Positions 39,929-49,946 of a stretch of DNA of 61,075 nucleotides are shown here, in pieces. A program made the position numbers and the translations under genes. The first letter of the stretch is position 1, and each line of letters begins with the position of its first letter. The notes under the pieces were generated by a model. The model had not been told where the DNA came from and made no database searches. It worked only from the letters and a program-made list of their open reading frames with translations. Source of the stretch: Clostridia bacterium (lineage in GTDB: Bacteria > Bacillota > Clostridia > Oscillospirales > Acutalibacteraceae); contig JAFUHX010000004.1 of NCBI GenBank assembly GCA_017474045.1, positions 1 through 61,075 of the forward strand, given 5' to 3'.

Positions 39929-41326
39929 TTATTCTTCCAGCTTCTTGATTTCAGTCATGTTTTTGGGCTCAAGCACTTCTGCCAGCTGAGCTTCGTTCAT
40001 GAGTCCGTCTCTGATAACAATATCTTTAACAGACACGCCGGTTTTTAACGACTCCTTGGCAATTTCAGCAGATTTCTTATAACCGATATAAGGCTTGAGA
40101 GCAGTTGCAATTCCAACGCTTTTGTGAAGAAGCTCCAGGCAGCGCTCTTCATTAACAACAATACCTGAAATGCAGTTGTCAATAAGCGTTCCGATTGCAT
40201 TGGTCAAAGCCTGAATACCTTCAAAAAGGCTATAGAAAATAACCGGCTCAAAAGCGTTAAGCTCAAGTTGTCCTGCCTCAGCCGCCATGGTAACCGTCAT
40301 GTCGCTGCCGATAATTCTGTAGGCTACCTGAGAAACAACCTCGGGAATAACAGGATTAACCTTTCCGGGCATGATTGAGGACCCGTTCTGCTTCGCAGGA
40401 AGTGAGATTTCGGCAATTCCCGTTTTGGGTCCGCTTGAAAGAAGTCGAAGGTCATTACACATTTTTGAAAGATTAAGTGCGGCGGTTTTAAGAGTTGAAG
40501 AAACAGTAACATAAATATCAAGGTTTGAGGTTCCGTCGAAAAGATCTTCGCATTGTGAATAGTTGCCGTCAACAACCTTTGAAATATTGTCGCAAACATA
40601 TGTAAGATAATAAGGGTCGCTGTCAATAGCAGTTCCGATTGCCGTTGCACCCATATTCAACACGTGAAGTGCTTTTTCGGCAAAAACAAATCTTCCGATA
40701 TCACGCTTTACCGCCGAAGCATAGGCGTGGAATTCCTGACCCAGTCGCATGGGAACAGCATCCTGAAGCTGAGTTCTTCCCATTTTCAAAACGCCGTCAA
40801 ACTCCTCTGCTTTTTGCATGAGTACATCATAAAGACGCCTTTCAGCAGGAATGAGAACATTAAGCATTTGAACAATTGCTATTTTTCCTGCAGAGGGATA
40901 TACGTCGTTAGTTGACTGAGCCATGTTTACGTCGTCATTGGGGTGAACGATACTGTAATCACCCTTTTGTCCGCCGAGAATTTCAATGGCTCGGTTGGCA
41001 ATAACTTCGTTTGCATTCATGTTTGCCGATGTACCTGCACCGCCCTGAATAGCGTCAACAATAAATTGGTCATGCAGTTTGCCTTCAATAATTTCGTCGC
41101 AGGCCTGAATAATTGCTTCAGCCTTTTTTCCGTCGAGTCTTCCGGAATCGCGATTTGTCATCGCCGAAGCTCTTTTAAGCTGAGCAAGAGCCTTAATAAT
41201 TTCAAAATGCATGGGAATTCCGGTAATCGGAAAATTCTCTTTCGCTCTTAAGGACTGAACTCCGTAATAAGCATCGACACTTATTTCTTTTTCGCCGATT
41301 GAATCAGCTTCAATTCTTGTTTTCAT
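39929..41326 (-). CDS. aspA: Aspartate ammonia-lyase (aspartase)
   Basis: A 465-aa enzyme of the fumarase/aspartase superfamily that splits L-aspartate into fumarate and ammonia. The N-terminal RIEADSIGEKEISVDAYYGVQ is typical of aspartase rather than fumarase. GAGTSANMNANEV, HPNDDVNMAQSTND and the superfamily signature GSSIMPGKVNP are all present; the catalytic Ser is in GSS. Length matches the family. It is a single-gene unit with a promoter and terminator, and marks the right edge of the decayed element. Confidence 0.95.
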   Translation of the reverse strand: MKTRIEADSIGEKEISVDAYYGVQSLRAKENFPITGIPMHFEIIKALAQLKRASAMTNRDSGRLDGKKAEAIIQACDEIIEGKLHDQFIVDAIQGGAGTSANMNANEVIANRAIEILGGQKGDYSIVHPNDDVNMAQSTNDVYPSAGKIAIVQMLNVLIPAERRLYDVLMQKAEEFDGVLKMGRTQLQDAVPMRLGQEFHAYASAVKRDIGRFVFAEKALHVLNMGATAIGTAIDSDPYYLTYVCDNISKVVDGNYSQCEDLFDGTSNLDIYVTVSSTLKTAALNLSKMCNDLRLLSSGPKTGIAEISLPAKQNGSSIMPGKVNPVIPEVVSQVAYRIIGSDMTVTMAAEAGQLELNAFEPVIFYSLFEGIQALTNAIGTLIDNCISGIVVNEERCLELLHKSVGIATALKPYIGYKKSAEIAKESLKTGVSVKDIVIRDGLMNEAQLAEVLEPKNMTEIKKLEE

Positions 41327-41394
41327 TGCAGCAAATCCTTTCCTTTTTTTCTTAGTTTTTTCTCCGTTTGATAAAATTAAACTTTATCCTCGCA

Positions 41395-41422
41395 ATTATA
41401 GCATAACAACAATTTTTTTCAA
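41395..41422 (-). promoter_or_regulatory. Promoter of aspA
   Basis: On the minus strand TTGAAA (41422-41417), 16 nt, TATAAT (41400-41395). Confidence 0.65.
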
Positions 41423-41548
41423 CATATTTTTATTTATTTTTTTATGTTTTTCTGCGTTGTAAATAGCTGTGACCTGTTTTTGTAATAAAGTCAAAGTATA
41501 GTACAATGGTTTTCTCATGTTCAGATCTTTCCTATTCGTCAAAAACAC

Positions 41549-41577
41549 TTGATATTTTGGGTAGTCAGTAGTAAAAT
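41549..41577 (+). promoter_or_regulatory. Promoter of the first radical SAM operon
   Basis: TTGATA (41549-41554), 17 nt, TAAAAT (41572-41577), about 100 nt before the first gene. No cobalamin riboswitch is seen in 41327-41680. Confidence 0.5.
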
Positions 41578-41680
41578 GTAATTAACTGTTTTATTTTTCA
41601 GTCAGAATAAAAAGGTTAATAAATGTCTTTTTCAGCTCTCATTATTGATCTCATTTCTGACGGCAAAGCAAGGAGATAAA

Positions 41681-43606
41681 ATGAAAAAAAATATTTATTT
41701 AGCTCAGATAAATTATCTTCACGGCAAATCCACCTTTCTCCCCTACGCTGTGGGAACGCTTATTGCCTGCGCTGAAGAAAACAAAGAGCTTTCTGATTAT
41801 TATTGCTTTAAAGAGCCTTTTTTTATAAGAGAAAAAATTGATAGTATTCTTGAGCGAACAGATGAGCCTTTTCTTTTCGGCTTTTCAAACTATATCTGGA
41901 ACCATGAATTCAACAAGGCTCTGGCAAAAGAAATAAAAAAGACCTTTCCCGATTGCCTTATTCTCTTCGGCGGTCACCATATCTCTCCCGACACTTCCTT
42001 AATGGAAGAAGAGGATTATATTGACCTTATGTGTTTCGGCGAAGGCGAAGAAACCTTTTCTGCTCTCCTGCTTGCTTTGAAAAACAACATTCCTCTAAGC
42101 CGGGTTCCCAATATTGCCTTCAGAGAAAACGGAAAGCCTGTTTTTTCATTCAGCAAAAAAGCTGAGAGAATCGATTATCCCTCACCCTATCTCACAGGCG
42201 TTTTCGACTCTATTCTTGAAAAATATCCTCAGATTGATTTTCACGCCGTTATTGAAACCAATCGCGGCTGCCCCTATAACTGCGCCTATTGCGACTGGGG
42301 AAACCTTCAATGTAACATCAGGTTTTTCCCTGAAGAGAAGGTTATCAAAGAGCTCAACTGGCTTTCTGACCATAACATCAGCGGTTTCGGCTGCGCCGAC
42401 GCCAATTTCGGAATGTTTGAGCGCGACGAAAAATTTGTTGACGAAATGGTTCGCCTTCATAAAGAAAAAGGCGTTTTGTCGCGTTTTCAGGTGTCCAGCG
42501 CAAAAAACAGTAACGACCGCGTTTTCAGAATTTCTCAAAAGCTTAATGAATGTGGAATGGATAAAGGCGCAACTCTTTCTTTTCAGTCTTTAAGCCCCAC
42601 CGTTCTTGAAAACATCAAGCGAAAAAACATTCCTGTTGAAACCTTTACTTCTCTTTTAAATCGCTATAACGAAGCCGGAATTGCAACATATTCCGAGCTT
42701 ATTCTCGGTCTTCCGGGCGAAACCTTTCAAAGCTTTGTTGAAGGAATTGACATTTTGCTCAACGCAGGGCAACATAGCTCAATCTATATTCACGATTGTG
42801 AGTGGCTTCCCTGCTCCGCCATGGGAAACAAAGACTATACCCTTAAACACGCAATCAAATTTGTTCTCGTTCCCCTTAATGAACCGCATACACTTATTGA
42901 CAACAGCGAAGAAATTGGTGAATTCTCTCGCCTTATTGTTGAAACAAAAACAATGTCGCGGGAAGATTGGGTAAAAATGAACATTTATTCCGCTACAATT
43001 CAATGCTTCCACCACGAAGGTCTTCTGATGCTTTTTGCCCTTTATCTTCACCACGAAAAAGGTTTGAGCTATTCTGAGTTTTATATGGCCTTTATTGATT
43101 ATATGTTCTCTCAGAAAAACAGCGTTGGCGGAAAGGTTTTTGAAAAGCTTAAAAACCGTTTTGAAGAAGTTACAAAAGGCAACGCCGGAATTGTTTGGGA
43201 AGACAGACGCTTCGGCGATGTTGGCTGGCCATCAGAAGAATTTGCCTTTTTAAATGTTGCAATTGAAAAAGAAACATTTTATGAGGAAATTAAAGCTTTT
43301 CTGAAGCAATATTTTGAAGATGAGCTTCTTTTTGAAAATCTTTTCCTGTTTCAAAAAAGCGTTATAAAGCTCCCCTTCATTGAAAAAATTGATTTTGACT
43401 GTGAGTATGATTTCAAAAGCTATTTTTCAAATCTTTTATGCGGAAACACTGCTGTTCTTGAGAAAAAGAGCTGCCGCAACACTGTCCTCAAGCCAATCAG
43501 CTGTAACAGTTGGAAGGATTATGCTCGTTTTATTGTCTGGTATGGCAGAAAAGACAGCCGAAACATTTATATTGACGAAATAGACACGCAATTCAAGGAG
43601 GTTTAA
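41681..43606 (+). CDS. Cobalamin-binding-type radical SAM protein, 640-aa type (rSAM-1)
   Basis: A 641-aa cytoplasmic protein. Residues about 1-150 form a Rossmann-like domain resembling B12-binding domains (ILFGGHHI, FGEGEETF), without the DxHxxG His motif. The radical SAM core begins at C197-C201-C204 (CPYNCAYC, then DW) and includes LILGLPGETFQSF. Residues about 430-641 form an extra alpha-helical domain ending with IVWYGRK. Such enzymes usually methylate or rearrange unactivated carbons. ATG 41681 follows AAGGAG by 6 nt. It opens a four-gene operon, 2 nt before rSAM-2. The substrate is unknown. Confidence 0.85.
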   Translation: MKKNIYLAQINYLHGKSTFLPYAVGTLIACAEENKELSDYYCFKEPFFIREKIDSILERTDEPFLFGFSNYIWNHEFNKALAKEIKKTFPDCLILFGGHHISPDTSLMEEEDYIDLMCFGEGEETFSALLLALKNNIPLSRVPNIAFRENGKPVFSFSKKAERIDYPSPYLTGVFDSILEKYPQIDFHAVIETNRGCPYNCAYCDWGNLQCNIRFFPEEKVIKELNWLSDHNISGFGCADANFGMFERDEKFVDEMVRLHKEKGVLSRFQVSSAKNSNDRVFRISQKLNECGMDKGATLSFQSLSPTVLENIKRKNIPVETFTSLLNRYNEAGIATYSELILGLPGETFQSFVEGIDILLNAGQHSSIYIHDCEWLPCSAMGNKDYTLKHAIKFVLVPLNEPHTLIDNSEEIGEFSRLIVETKTMSREDWVKMNIYSATIQCFHHEGLLMLFALYLHHEKGLSYSEFYMAFIDYMFSQKNSVGGKVFEKLKNRFEEVTKGNAGIVWEDRRFGDVGWPSEEFAFLNVAIEKETFYEEIKAFLKQYFEDELLFENLFLFQKSVIKLPFIEKIDFDCEYDFKSYFSNLLCGNTAVLEKKSCRNTVLKPISCNSWKDYARFIVWYGRKDSRNIYIDEIDTQFKEV

Positions 43607-43608
43607 CT

Positions 43609-45093
43609 ATGAGAGTTTTACTTATCAATCCTGCTCCTGAGCATTATACAAGAGCACGCTGTGCACCCTTGGGTGTTCTTTCAATCGGCAGCTATCTTCA
43701 GTCAAAAGGGCACGATGTAAAGGTTCTCAACAGAGCTGTTGTTTCAACGGATATTGAAGCAGAGCTTGACTCCTTCAGACCCGATTTTATCGGCTGCTCT
43801 CTTTTGTCAGTTATGGCTGTCAAGGATTGCCTTATGATTTCAAAGGCGGCAAAGAAAAGAAACATCTGCGTCATCTGGGGCGGACCCTATGTCTCGGCTT
43901 CTCCCGAAATGACTCTTGAGCTCGGATACATTGATTTCATTTGTCTTGGTGAAGGCGAAGAAACCTGGCTTGAGGTTGTTGATACAGCCGAAAAGGGAGA
44001 AGATCTCTATTCAATAAAGGGTCTTGCCTATATAAAGAACGGAAAATTTGTCAGAAATGCTGACAGAGAATTTATGGATCTTACCCTTCTTCCGCCTATC
44101 GATTACAGTCTTATCGACATTCAGAAAACCTTTTATAAGAACTATGAATATGACGGAATAATGGGAATGTATATCTCAAAGGGCTGTAACGGACACTGCA
44201 CCTTCTGCTACAACCGCGACTTTTTCAGCAACTGCCGCCGCACAAGAGATGTGAAGCTTTTCATTGAAGAAGCCCGTCTTCTCAAGGAAAAATACGGTAT
44301 GAAGGCAATTGCTTTTACCGATGAGCTTTTCGGCTACAACAAGGAAACGCTTCACGAAATATGTAACGCTCTGATTGAAGCTGATCTCGGTCTTCATTGG
44401 GGTGGCATGACTAAAATTGGGCTGTTTGACAAGGAAGATTTCGAGCTCATGCATAAAGCAGGCTGCCGCTGGCTTGAATTCGGTGTTGAAAGCGGATCAA
44501 AAAACACCCTTAAAAGAATGAAAAAAGCCCTCAATCCTGAAATGGTTGAAAAGGACCTGAAAAACTGCCGCGATGTCGGAATTATTACGCTCAGCTATTT
44601 CATTGTCGGCTTCCCCGGTGAAACACCCGAGGATCTCAAGGCAACCTGCGAGCTTGTGAATAAAATCAGCTACACAAAATTCGTCTGTTCCTATTTCAGT
44701 CCCCTTCCCGGCTCTGAAATTTTTGATGAGGTTGTTTCGCAGGGAAAATACACTCCTCCCAAGTCAATAAAGGAATGTATGAAAACAAGAATTTTCTATT
44801 CTCCGAAGCCGAACCTTTCAAGCGTTAAATCGCTTGATCTCAAGGTTGTCAGATGCCACATCCTTTGGAGCAGCTTTACTAAAAAGAGCTTTATTGAAAA
44901 CGGAAAACTTGACTATTCCGTTGCAAAAAAAGATATTGTTGACGTACTGAAAAGTCTCAAAGGCCACGGCTTTAAGGAAGGAGTCATTCAATTTATAGCA
45001 AGCGCTTATGAATTCCTGGACATCTTCTTCTACGGAAACTTCTTCCCTCATATCGTCAAAAAATACGGCCTTGATTTAAAGGAGAAAAAATGA
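43609..45093 (+). CDS. B12-binding-type radical SAM protein, 490-aa type (rSAM-2)
   Basis: A 494-aa protein of BchE-like layout. The N-terminal domain opens MRVLLINPAPEHYTRARCAP with VIWGGPYVS and LGEGEETW, but has no DxHxxG motif. The radical SAM core has C193-C197-C200 (CNGHCTFC, then Y) and FIVGFPGETPEDL. The C-terminal 110 residues are specific to this subfamily. It has two close paralogues directly downstream, and its last four bases overlap the next start. The reaction is unknown; related proteins methylate or cyclise lipids, pigments and peptides. Confidence 0.87.
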   Translation: MRVLLINPAPEHYTRARCAPLGVLSIGSYLQSKGHDVKVLNRAVVSTDIEAELDSFRPDFIGCSLLSVMAVKDCLMISKAAKKRNICVIWGGPYVSASPEMTLELGYIDFICLGEGEETWLEVVDTAEKGEDLYSIKGLAYIKNGKFVRNADREFMDLTLLPPIDYSLIDIQKTFYKNYEYDGIMGMYISKGCNGHCTFCYNRDFFSNCRRTRDVKLFIEEARLLKEKYGMKAIAFTDELFGYNKETLHEICNALIEADLGLHWGGMTKIGLFDKEDFELMHKAGCRWLEFGVESGSKNTLKRMKKALNPEMVEKDLKNCRDVGIITLSYFIVGFPGETPEDLKATCELVNKISYTKFVCSYFSPLPGSEIFDEVVSQGKYTPPKSIKECMKTRIFYSPKPNLSSVKSLDLKVVRCHILWSSFTKKSFIENGKLDYSVAKKDIVDVLKSLKGHGFKEGVIQFIASAYEFLDIFFYGNFFPHIVKKYGLDLKEKK

Positions 45094-46565
45094 GAGTTCT
45101 GTTTATAAATCCTGCAATGGAAAGATATACCCGTCAGGTAAGTATGCCTTTGGGAATGATGTCTATTGCAACATATCTTCAGGCAAACGGACACACGGTT
45201 AAAATTATTGACCGAACAATTAAAACAACCAACATCAAAAAAGAGCTTGAAGCTTTTTCCCCTGATATTGTGGGCGTTTCGGTGTTTTCACTCAAATCCT
45301 TTACTGATGCAAGAAAGGTAAGTCTTGCAGCCAAGGCTTACGGCGCAAAGGTTGTTTGGGGCGGAATTTTTGTTTCTTTGGATACGGAATTCACCTTCAA
45401 CAACATTGACATTGACTTTATCTCTATCGGTGAAGGTGAAGCCACCTGGCTTGACCTTGCAGATACCCTTGAAGCAGGCGGCGACCCGACAACAGTGGCA
45501 GGTCTTGCTTATAAAAAAGACGGCAAGGTCATTTACACTGCTGAAAGAGAATTTATGGATCTTGCTCTTTTGCCGCCGATTGATTTCACCCTTGTCGATG
45601 TTGACAGATATCTCGGTGCAATGTATGGCTGCAAGAAAACAGCTCTTCTTTATATGTCAAAGGGCTGTTACGGTCAATGCACCTTCTGCTTCAACAAAAA
45701 GTTCCACCGTCAGTGCTACCGTGTGCGTCCTGTTGAAACTTTCCTTAAGGAAGTTGAATATCTGATGAAAAACCACGATGTTGACTGCATTTATTTTGCA
45801 GACGAGTTGTGGTGCAGAAACAAGGAAGAGCTGAAATATCAATGCAACGCCTTTATTGAATCCGGCTTAGGCTTCAAATGGTTCACGGAAACCCGTGCGG
45901 GCTATTTTGACAAGGAAGACTACGCTCTGATGAAAAAGGCAGGCTGCATTTGTGTTGCCTTCGGCATTGAAACCGGTTCCCGTTCAATGATGAAGAAAAT
46001 TAAAAAGAATCTTCCCTACGACAAAATTGCCGAAACCTTTGAAAACTGCAAAGCGGTTGACCTTGTTTCAATTGCCAATTTCATAATCGGCTTTCCCGAC
46101 GAAACAGAAGAGGAATTCAGAGATACTATTAACATGGCAATGAATATCGCTTCAACTCAGCGCACCTTCTTTTTCTTCATGCCCGGCCCGGGAAGTGAGC
46201 TTTATGAGGAGCTTGTTGAAAGCGGAAGATACACTCCGCCAAAAACCTTCAAGGACTACACAAACATTCGCTTTTTCTATTCGCCCAAGCCGAATTTTTC
46301 TCAGATTCCGTCAAGGGATCTGAAGGTCGTGAGATCATACTTTTTGTGGAAGGGTTTTTCAAGAAAATATTTTTCCGAAACCTCACGAAAATATGATATT
46401 GCAAAAAAAGATATTGTTGATATTCTCAAACAGTTTAAGGGACACGATCTCAGATTTGCAATTCAACTTATTCTCAGCTCAGCTTATGAATTTATTGACA
46501 TTTTTTCTTATGCACATTTCTTCCCGTCAATAGTAAAAAAATATAACCTTAAAATAGACGAATAA
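45090..46565 (+). CDS. B12-binding-type radical SAM protein, 490-aa type (rSAM-3)
   Basis: A 491-aa paralogue of rSAM-2. It keeps the same opening (MRVLFINPAMERYTRQ), the EGEATWLDL loop, C193-C197-C200 (CYGQCTFC, then F) at identical positions, and FIIGFPDETEEEF. The end (DIFSYAHFFPSIVKKYNL) matches the tails of rSAM-2 and rSAM-4. The 4-nt overlap with rSAM-2 (ATGA) indicates coupled translation. The cysteine-loop residue after the cluster differs (Phe instead of Tyr), so the three may act on successive positions or intermediates. Confidence 0.87.
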   Translation: MRVLFINPAMERYTRQVSMPLGMMSIATYLQANGHTVKIIDRTIKTTNIKKELEAFSPDIVGVSVFSLKSFTDARKVSLAAKAYGAKVVWGGIFVSLDTEFTFNNIDIDFISIGEGEATWLDLADTLEAGGDPTTVAGLAYKKDGKVIYTAEREFMDLALLPPIDFTLVDVDRYLGAMYGCKKTALLYMSKGCYGQCTFCFNKKFHRQCYRVRPVETFLKEVEYLMKNHDVDCIYFADELWCRNKEELKYQCNAFIESGLGFKWFTETRAGYFDKEDYALMKKAGCICVAFGIETGSRSMMKKIKKNLPYDKIAETFENCKAVDLVSIANFIIGFPDETEEEFRDTINMAMNIASTQRTFFFFMPGPGSELYEELVESGRYTPPKTFKDYTNIRFFYSPKPNFSQIPSRDLKVVRSYFLWKGFSRKYFSETSRKYDIAKKDIVDILKQFKGHDLRFAIQLILSSAYEFIDIFSYAHFFPSIVKKYNLKIDE

Positions 46566-46597
46566 CAAAATAAAATTTTAAAATAGAGGTGTAAAGC

Positions 46598-48070
46598 TTG
46601 AATGTTCTGTTTATAAATCCAACAACATCACGTTATACAAGATCCATCTCTGTTCCGCTGGGATTGCTTTCAATAGCATCTTATGTTGAAAGCAATGGAC
46701 ATAAGGTAAGAATTTACGACAGAACCGTGGAAAAGATCAAACTGCAGGAGGTCGTTTCCGAATTTGAACCCGAACTTGTCGGCATTTCTCTTGTTTCATA
46801 TAAATCTATAGGAGATACGCTTGACCTTGCCCGTACTCTGAAAGAGCATAGCATACCCGTTATTCTCGGCGGTCCTCTGCCCTCTGTTTTGACGGATATG
46901 ACTCTCGCTTATGACTTTATTGATGCTGTTTCAATTGGAGAAGGCGAGGAAACCTGGCTTGAGCTTACGGAGTTTTATCAAAACAGAAAGGGAAGCCTTA
47001 ACGAAATTGCAGGTCTAGCCTTCAAAGACGAAAATGGAAAAACTGTATATACTGCAATACGACCCTTTGTTGATCTTTCGAAGCTTCCGCCACTTAATTG
47101 GAGTCTCATAAACGTACCTAAGTATTTTCAGTCATCCTATGGCTGTAAAAAAATGCTCTATCTTTATTCGGCAAAGGGTTGCCCCTTCAGCTGCACCTTC
47201 TGCTACAATAAAGACTTTCACAGAAGCACTTATCGCAAGCGTCCTCTTGATGTACTTCTTGATGAAATTAAGTTTCTTGTCACAAACCACAACCTTGACG
47301 GCGTTTATTTTGCCGATGAAATGTGGTGCAGAAGTCGCGATGAAATGCATGAAATCTGCGACAGCCTGAAAAATCTTAAGCTTGATTTTGTATGGGGTTG
47401 TCAGACGAGAATAGGCATTTTTGATGAGGAAGACTTTGTTTATATGTATAATTCAGGTTGCCGCTGGATTTTCTTCGGCATCGAAAGCGGCTCTGAATGT
47501 ATGCTTGAAAGGATAAACAAGAAAATAAAATTTGATAAAATCGTAAAGAGCTTCAGCGATTGCAAGAAAGCAAATATCGCTTGTATCGGTTCTTTTATTG
47601 CAGGCTTTCCCGATGAGACCGTGGATGATTTGAAAAAGACCGTCAGCCTTATAAAACAACTTGACACCAGCCTCATAAATATGAATTATCTCGCTCTCAT
47701 TCCCGGTTCAGAGATTTATAAAAACCTTATTGAAAATGGGAAACACAAAGAGGTTGAAACCCTCGAAGAATTCGGCAAAAAGAATCCTCTTGACAAGATG
47801 GAATACAATTACAGCGACATTCCCGACATTGACATCAAGGTTGTAAGAGCTTATTATATGTGGCGCAGCTTCACCGCCAACGATGTTCCCGGAACAGAAA
47901 AGTTCGGCTTTGCAAAAAAGGTTATCACCGATGCTATCAAATCAGTTAAAACAGGAGATTTTGTAAGCTTCGTTTTTTCAACTGCCGTTGCAGGCATTGA
48001 GTTTTTGAAAGTCTTTTTTTACTCCCACTTTTTCCCGTCTGTCAAAAAGAAATACGATCTGAACAAATAA
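46598..48070 (+). CDS. B12-binding-type radical SAM protein, 490-aa type (rSAM-4), TTG start
   Basis: A 490-aa third member of the tandem set. It opens MNVLFINPTTSRYTRSISVP. The cluster is C195-C199-C202 (CPFSCTFC, then Y), followed by FIAGFPDETVDDL. It is more divergent than rSAM-2 and rSAM-3, and its codon use is somewhat different. The start is TTG at 46598 after GAGGTG; no ATG gives the conserved N-terminus. It starts 32 nt after rSAM-3 and ends at a terminator shared with the minus-strand operon. Confidence 0.85.
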   Translation: MNVLFINPTTSRYTRSISVPLGLLSIASYVESNGHKVRIYDRTVEKIKLQEVVSEFEPELVGISLVSYKSIGDTLDLARTLKEHSIPVILGGPLPSVLTDMTLAYDFIDAVSIGEGEETWLELTEFYQNRKGSLNEIAGLAFKDENGKTVYTAIRPFVDLSKLPPLNWSLINVPKYFQSSYGCKKMLYLYSAKGCPFSCTFCYNKDFHRSTYRKRPLDVLLDEIKFLVTNHNLDGVYFADEMWCRSRDEMHEICDSLKNLKLDFVWGCQTRIGIFDEEDFVYMYNSGCRWIFFGIESGSECMLERINKKIKFDKIVKSFSDCKKANIACIGSFIAGFPDETVDDLKKTVSLIKQLDTSLINMNYLALIPGSEIYKNLIENGKHKEVETLEEFGKKNPLDKMEYNYSDIPDIDIKVVRAYYMWRSFTANDVPGTEKFGFAKKVITDAIKSVKTGDFVSFVFSTAVAGIEFLKVFFYSHFFPSVKKKYDLNK

Positions 48071-48077
48071 AAAAAAT

Positions 48078-48118
48078 AACAGCACTTGAATCCGGATAAA
48101 CGGATAAGTGCTGTTTTC
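48078..48118. terminator. Bidirectional terminator between the two convergent radical SAM operons
   Basis: AACAGCACTT (48078-48087) pairs with 48106-48115, with an inner TCCG/CGGA stem. A-tracts and T-tracts lie on both sides. Confidence 0.8.
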
Positions 48119-48131
48119 TTTTATTATTTTT

Positions 48132-49946
48132 TTACAGCTTTCTCTTATACGTAAGCCTGTAGTCTCTGACATAATCTCTGCCGTAACGGACAAGATACAT
48201 AAGAATTGAATCGCTCTCTGTGAAAGAATGAGGAAACAGCCTGTCTGCCGTATCTTCAAGATATTTTCTTTCAAAGCTGTTTCTTCTTTCTTTAACCTCT
48301 TCCATGGTCTGAGTCAGGGAATGATATTTATAGGAAATATGAAGCTCTCCGTTTTCTGTAAAATCGGTTATTCCCACGGAAGAAGTGTTGTTTTTTAAAA
48401 TTGAATTTTTCTTCAGCGCAAAGTTTGAAGGAGTGCAGGTATTAACAAGCTCATGATCATAAATTACATCAATAGTTGATTGAAGCTCTTCCTGAGTTTC
48501 GGTGGGATAACCCAGAAGAAAAGTGCAAAGATTCCAAAGTCCTGCTTCGCGGGAGTCTTCAAGAATTTTTCGGCGGTAGCTTAAATCAATGCCTTTGTTC
48601 ATAAGCTTCATAATTCGCTCAGACTGTGACTCATAGCCCCACATGAAAAACCTTGCGCCTGATTCATAAAGATTTTTTAAAACTTCAGGAGTGAAGGTTT
48701 TTTCAAGTCTTGCAAAAGAATAATAATAAATTTCTAAATTGCGTTTTTTAACCTCTTTTGCAAATTCATTATAAAACTTCGGCGGAACAGCTTCATCAAC
48801 AAAGTTAAACAGCCTGCTGTTATATTTTTTTGAAAGATATTCAACCTCGTCAACAGCGCGCTTAACGCTCTTCATGTCAAATTTTTGCTGACCTGTGTAA
48901 AAATCACAAAAGCTACATTTTCCCCAATAGCAGCCCTTTCCCAGCTGAACGGGAATTACTGTTTCGGGAGAAAAATATTTTGAAAAATCATATCCTTCAA
49001 AATCAGGATAAGCCACCCTTTCAAGATTTAAAACAGGGGCTCTTGAATTTGTTTTAACAGACGAGCCTTCATCGGAATAAACCAGAGAATGAACGTCTTC
49101 AATTTTTCTTTTTCCGGCAATATATTCAGCAAGCTCAACTGTTGCTGTTTCGCCGTCGCCGATTGAAAGATAGTCGCAGTATTCCTCAAAAATCTGAGGA
49201 ATTTTTTTCAGGTCTTCTTCAATTTTATAAATATAGTTTCCGCCGATTGCAATTTTTGCCTTGGTATGTTTTTTGAGAAGTCTTGCCAGAGTAAGCCCCG
49301 GAACCAACTGGCTTAAATCCGTAACGGAAAGAGCAATAAGGTCATACTCTGAAAAATCTTTTTCAGAAAGCTTCTTTTCAAAATAGGGCAAAAACATATT
49401 AACGCTTTCATGTTTGCATTGATAATCAACATCTTTAAAGTCATAGGTAAAAATTGGATTAGCAATGAAATTGTCAAGCATTATTCTTGAAGGAACAAAA
49501 GGAAGTGAAGCAATATCTAACGCATCAGAGATTATGTCTTTGGCTCTGTAGAGCTTTTCAGGGTCATAAAAAAGCTCTTTTGTTTTAAAAACAGAAATTG
49601 CCCATTCAATTTCTTCAATTGTTTTTTCGGCGTTACCGTTATCAGCTTTAAAATAATCTTTTATTATGTTTTTTCTGATTTCAAAAGTGTTTCTCAGCTT
49701 GATTTTTATTCCTGCACCATAGCTTTCGTCAGCTTGAAAGGCTTCTTCCTCAGAAAGAAATTTTTTTGCTTTTTCAAGGCTTTTTTCAAGATAATCAACC
49801 GATAAAATATCGTTGAAAAACTCGATATTAAAATCATAGGTTTCTGCCTCGAAGCCTGAGTTTTTCAGTTGCCCTGCAAGTAATGCGCCTGCAAGATAGG
49901 GACTGACGGGATACCACTGAGGAACCGCCGCAAAAAGAAATTTCAT
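48132..49946 (-). CDS. B12-binding-type radical SAM protein with CX4CX2C cluster (rSAM-5)
   Basis: A 604-aa protein. It opens with PQWYPVSPYLAGALLAGQLK, a cobalamin-domain-like start, and has a long helical insert (about 50-190) before IAIGGNYIYKIEEDL and LSIGDGETATVEL. The radical SAM cysteines are C339-C344-C347 (CYWGKCSFC, then DF), spaced CX4CX2C instead of CX3CX2C. FLLGYPTETQEEL follows. The end, YLVRYGRDYVRDYR, recalls the [WY]-x-GR ending of the 640-aa type. It overlaps the glycosyltransferase gene by 4 nt and is the last gene of its operon. Confidence 0.85.
   Translation of the reverse strand: MKFLFAAVPQWYPVSPYLAGALLAGQLKNSGFEAETYDFNIEFFNDILSVDYLEKSLEKAKKFLSEEEAFQADESYGAGIKIKLRNTFEIRKNIIKDYFKADNGNAEKTIEEIEWAISVFKTKELFYDPEKLYRAKDIISDALDIASLPFVPSRIMLDNFIANPIFTYDFKDVDYQCKHESVNMFLPYFEKKLSEKDFSEYDLIALSVTDLSQLVPGLTLARLLKKHTKAKIAIGGNYIYKIEEDLKKIPQIFEEYCDYLSIGDGETATVELAEYIAGKRKIEDVHSLVYSDEGSSVKTNSRAPVLNLERVAYPDFEGYDFSKYFSPETVIPVQLGKGCYWGKCSFCDFYTGQQKFDMKSVKRAVDEVEYLSKKYNSRLFNFVDEAVPPKFYNEFAKEVKKRNLEIYYYSFARLEKTFTPEVLKNLYESGARFFMWGYESQSERIMKLMNKGIDLSYRRKILEDSREAGLWNLCTFLLGYPTETQEELQSTIDVIYDHELVNTCTPSNFALKKNSILKNNTSSVGITDFTENGELHISYKYHSLTQTMEEVKERRNSFERKYLEDTADRLFPHSFTESDSILMYLVRYGRDYVRDYRLTYKRKL

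Noticed and set aside
41327-41680. Possible cobalamin riboswitch before the radical SAM operon
   Set aside because: No B12-box-like GCCACTG core or matching helices are seen in this stretch or in 56407-56605. Only promoters and AT-rich sequence are visible.
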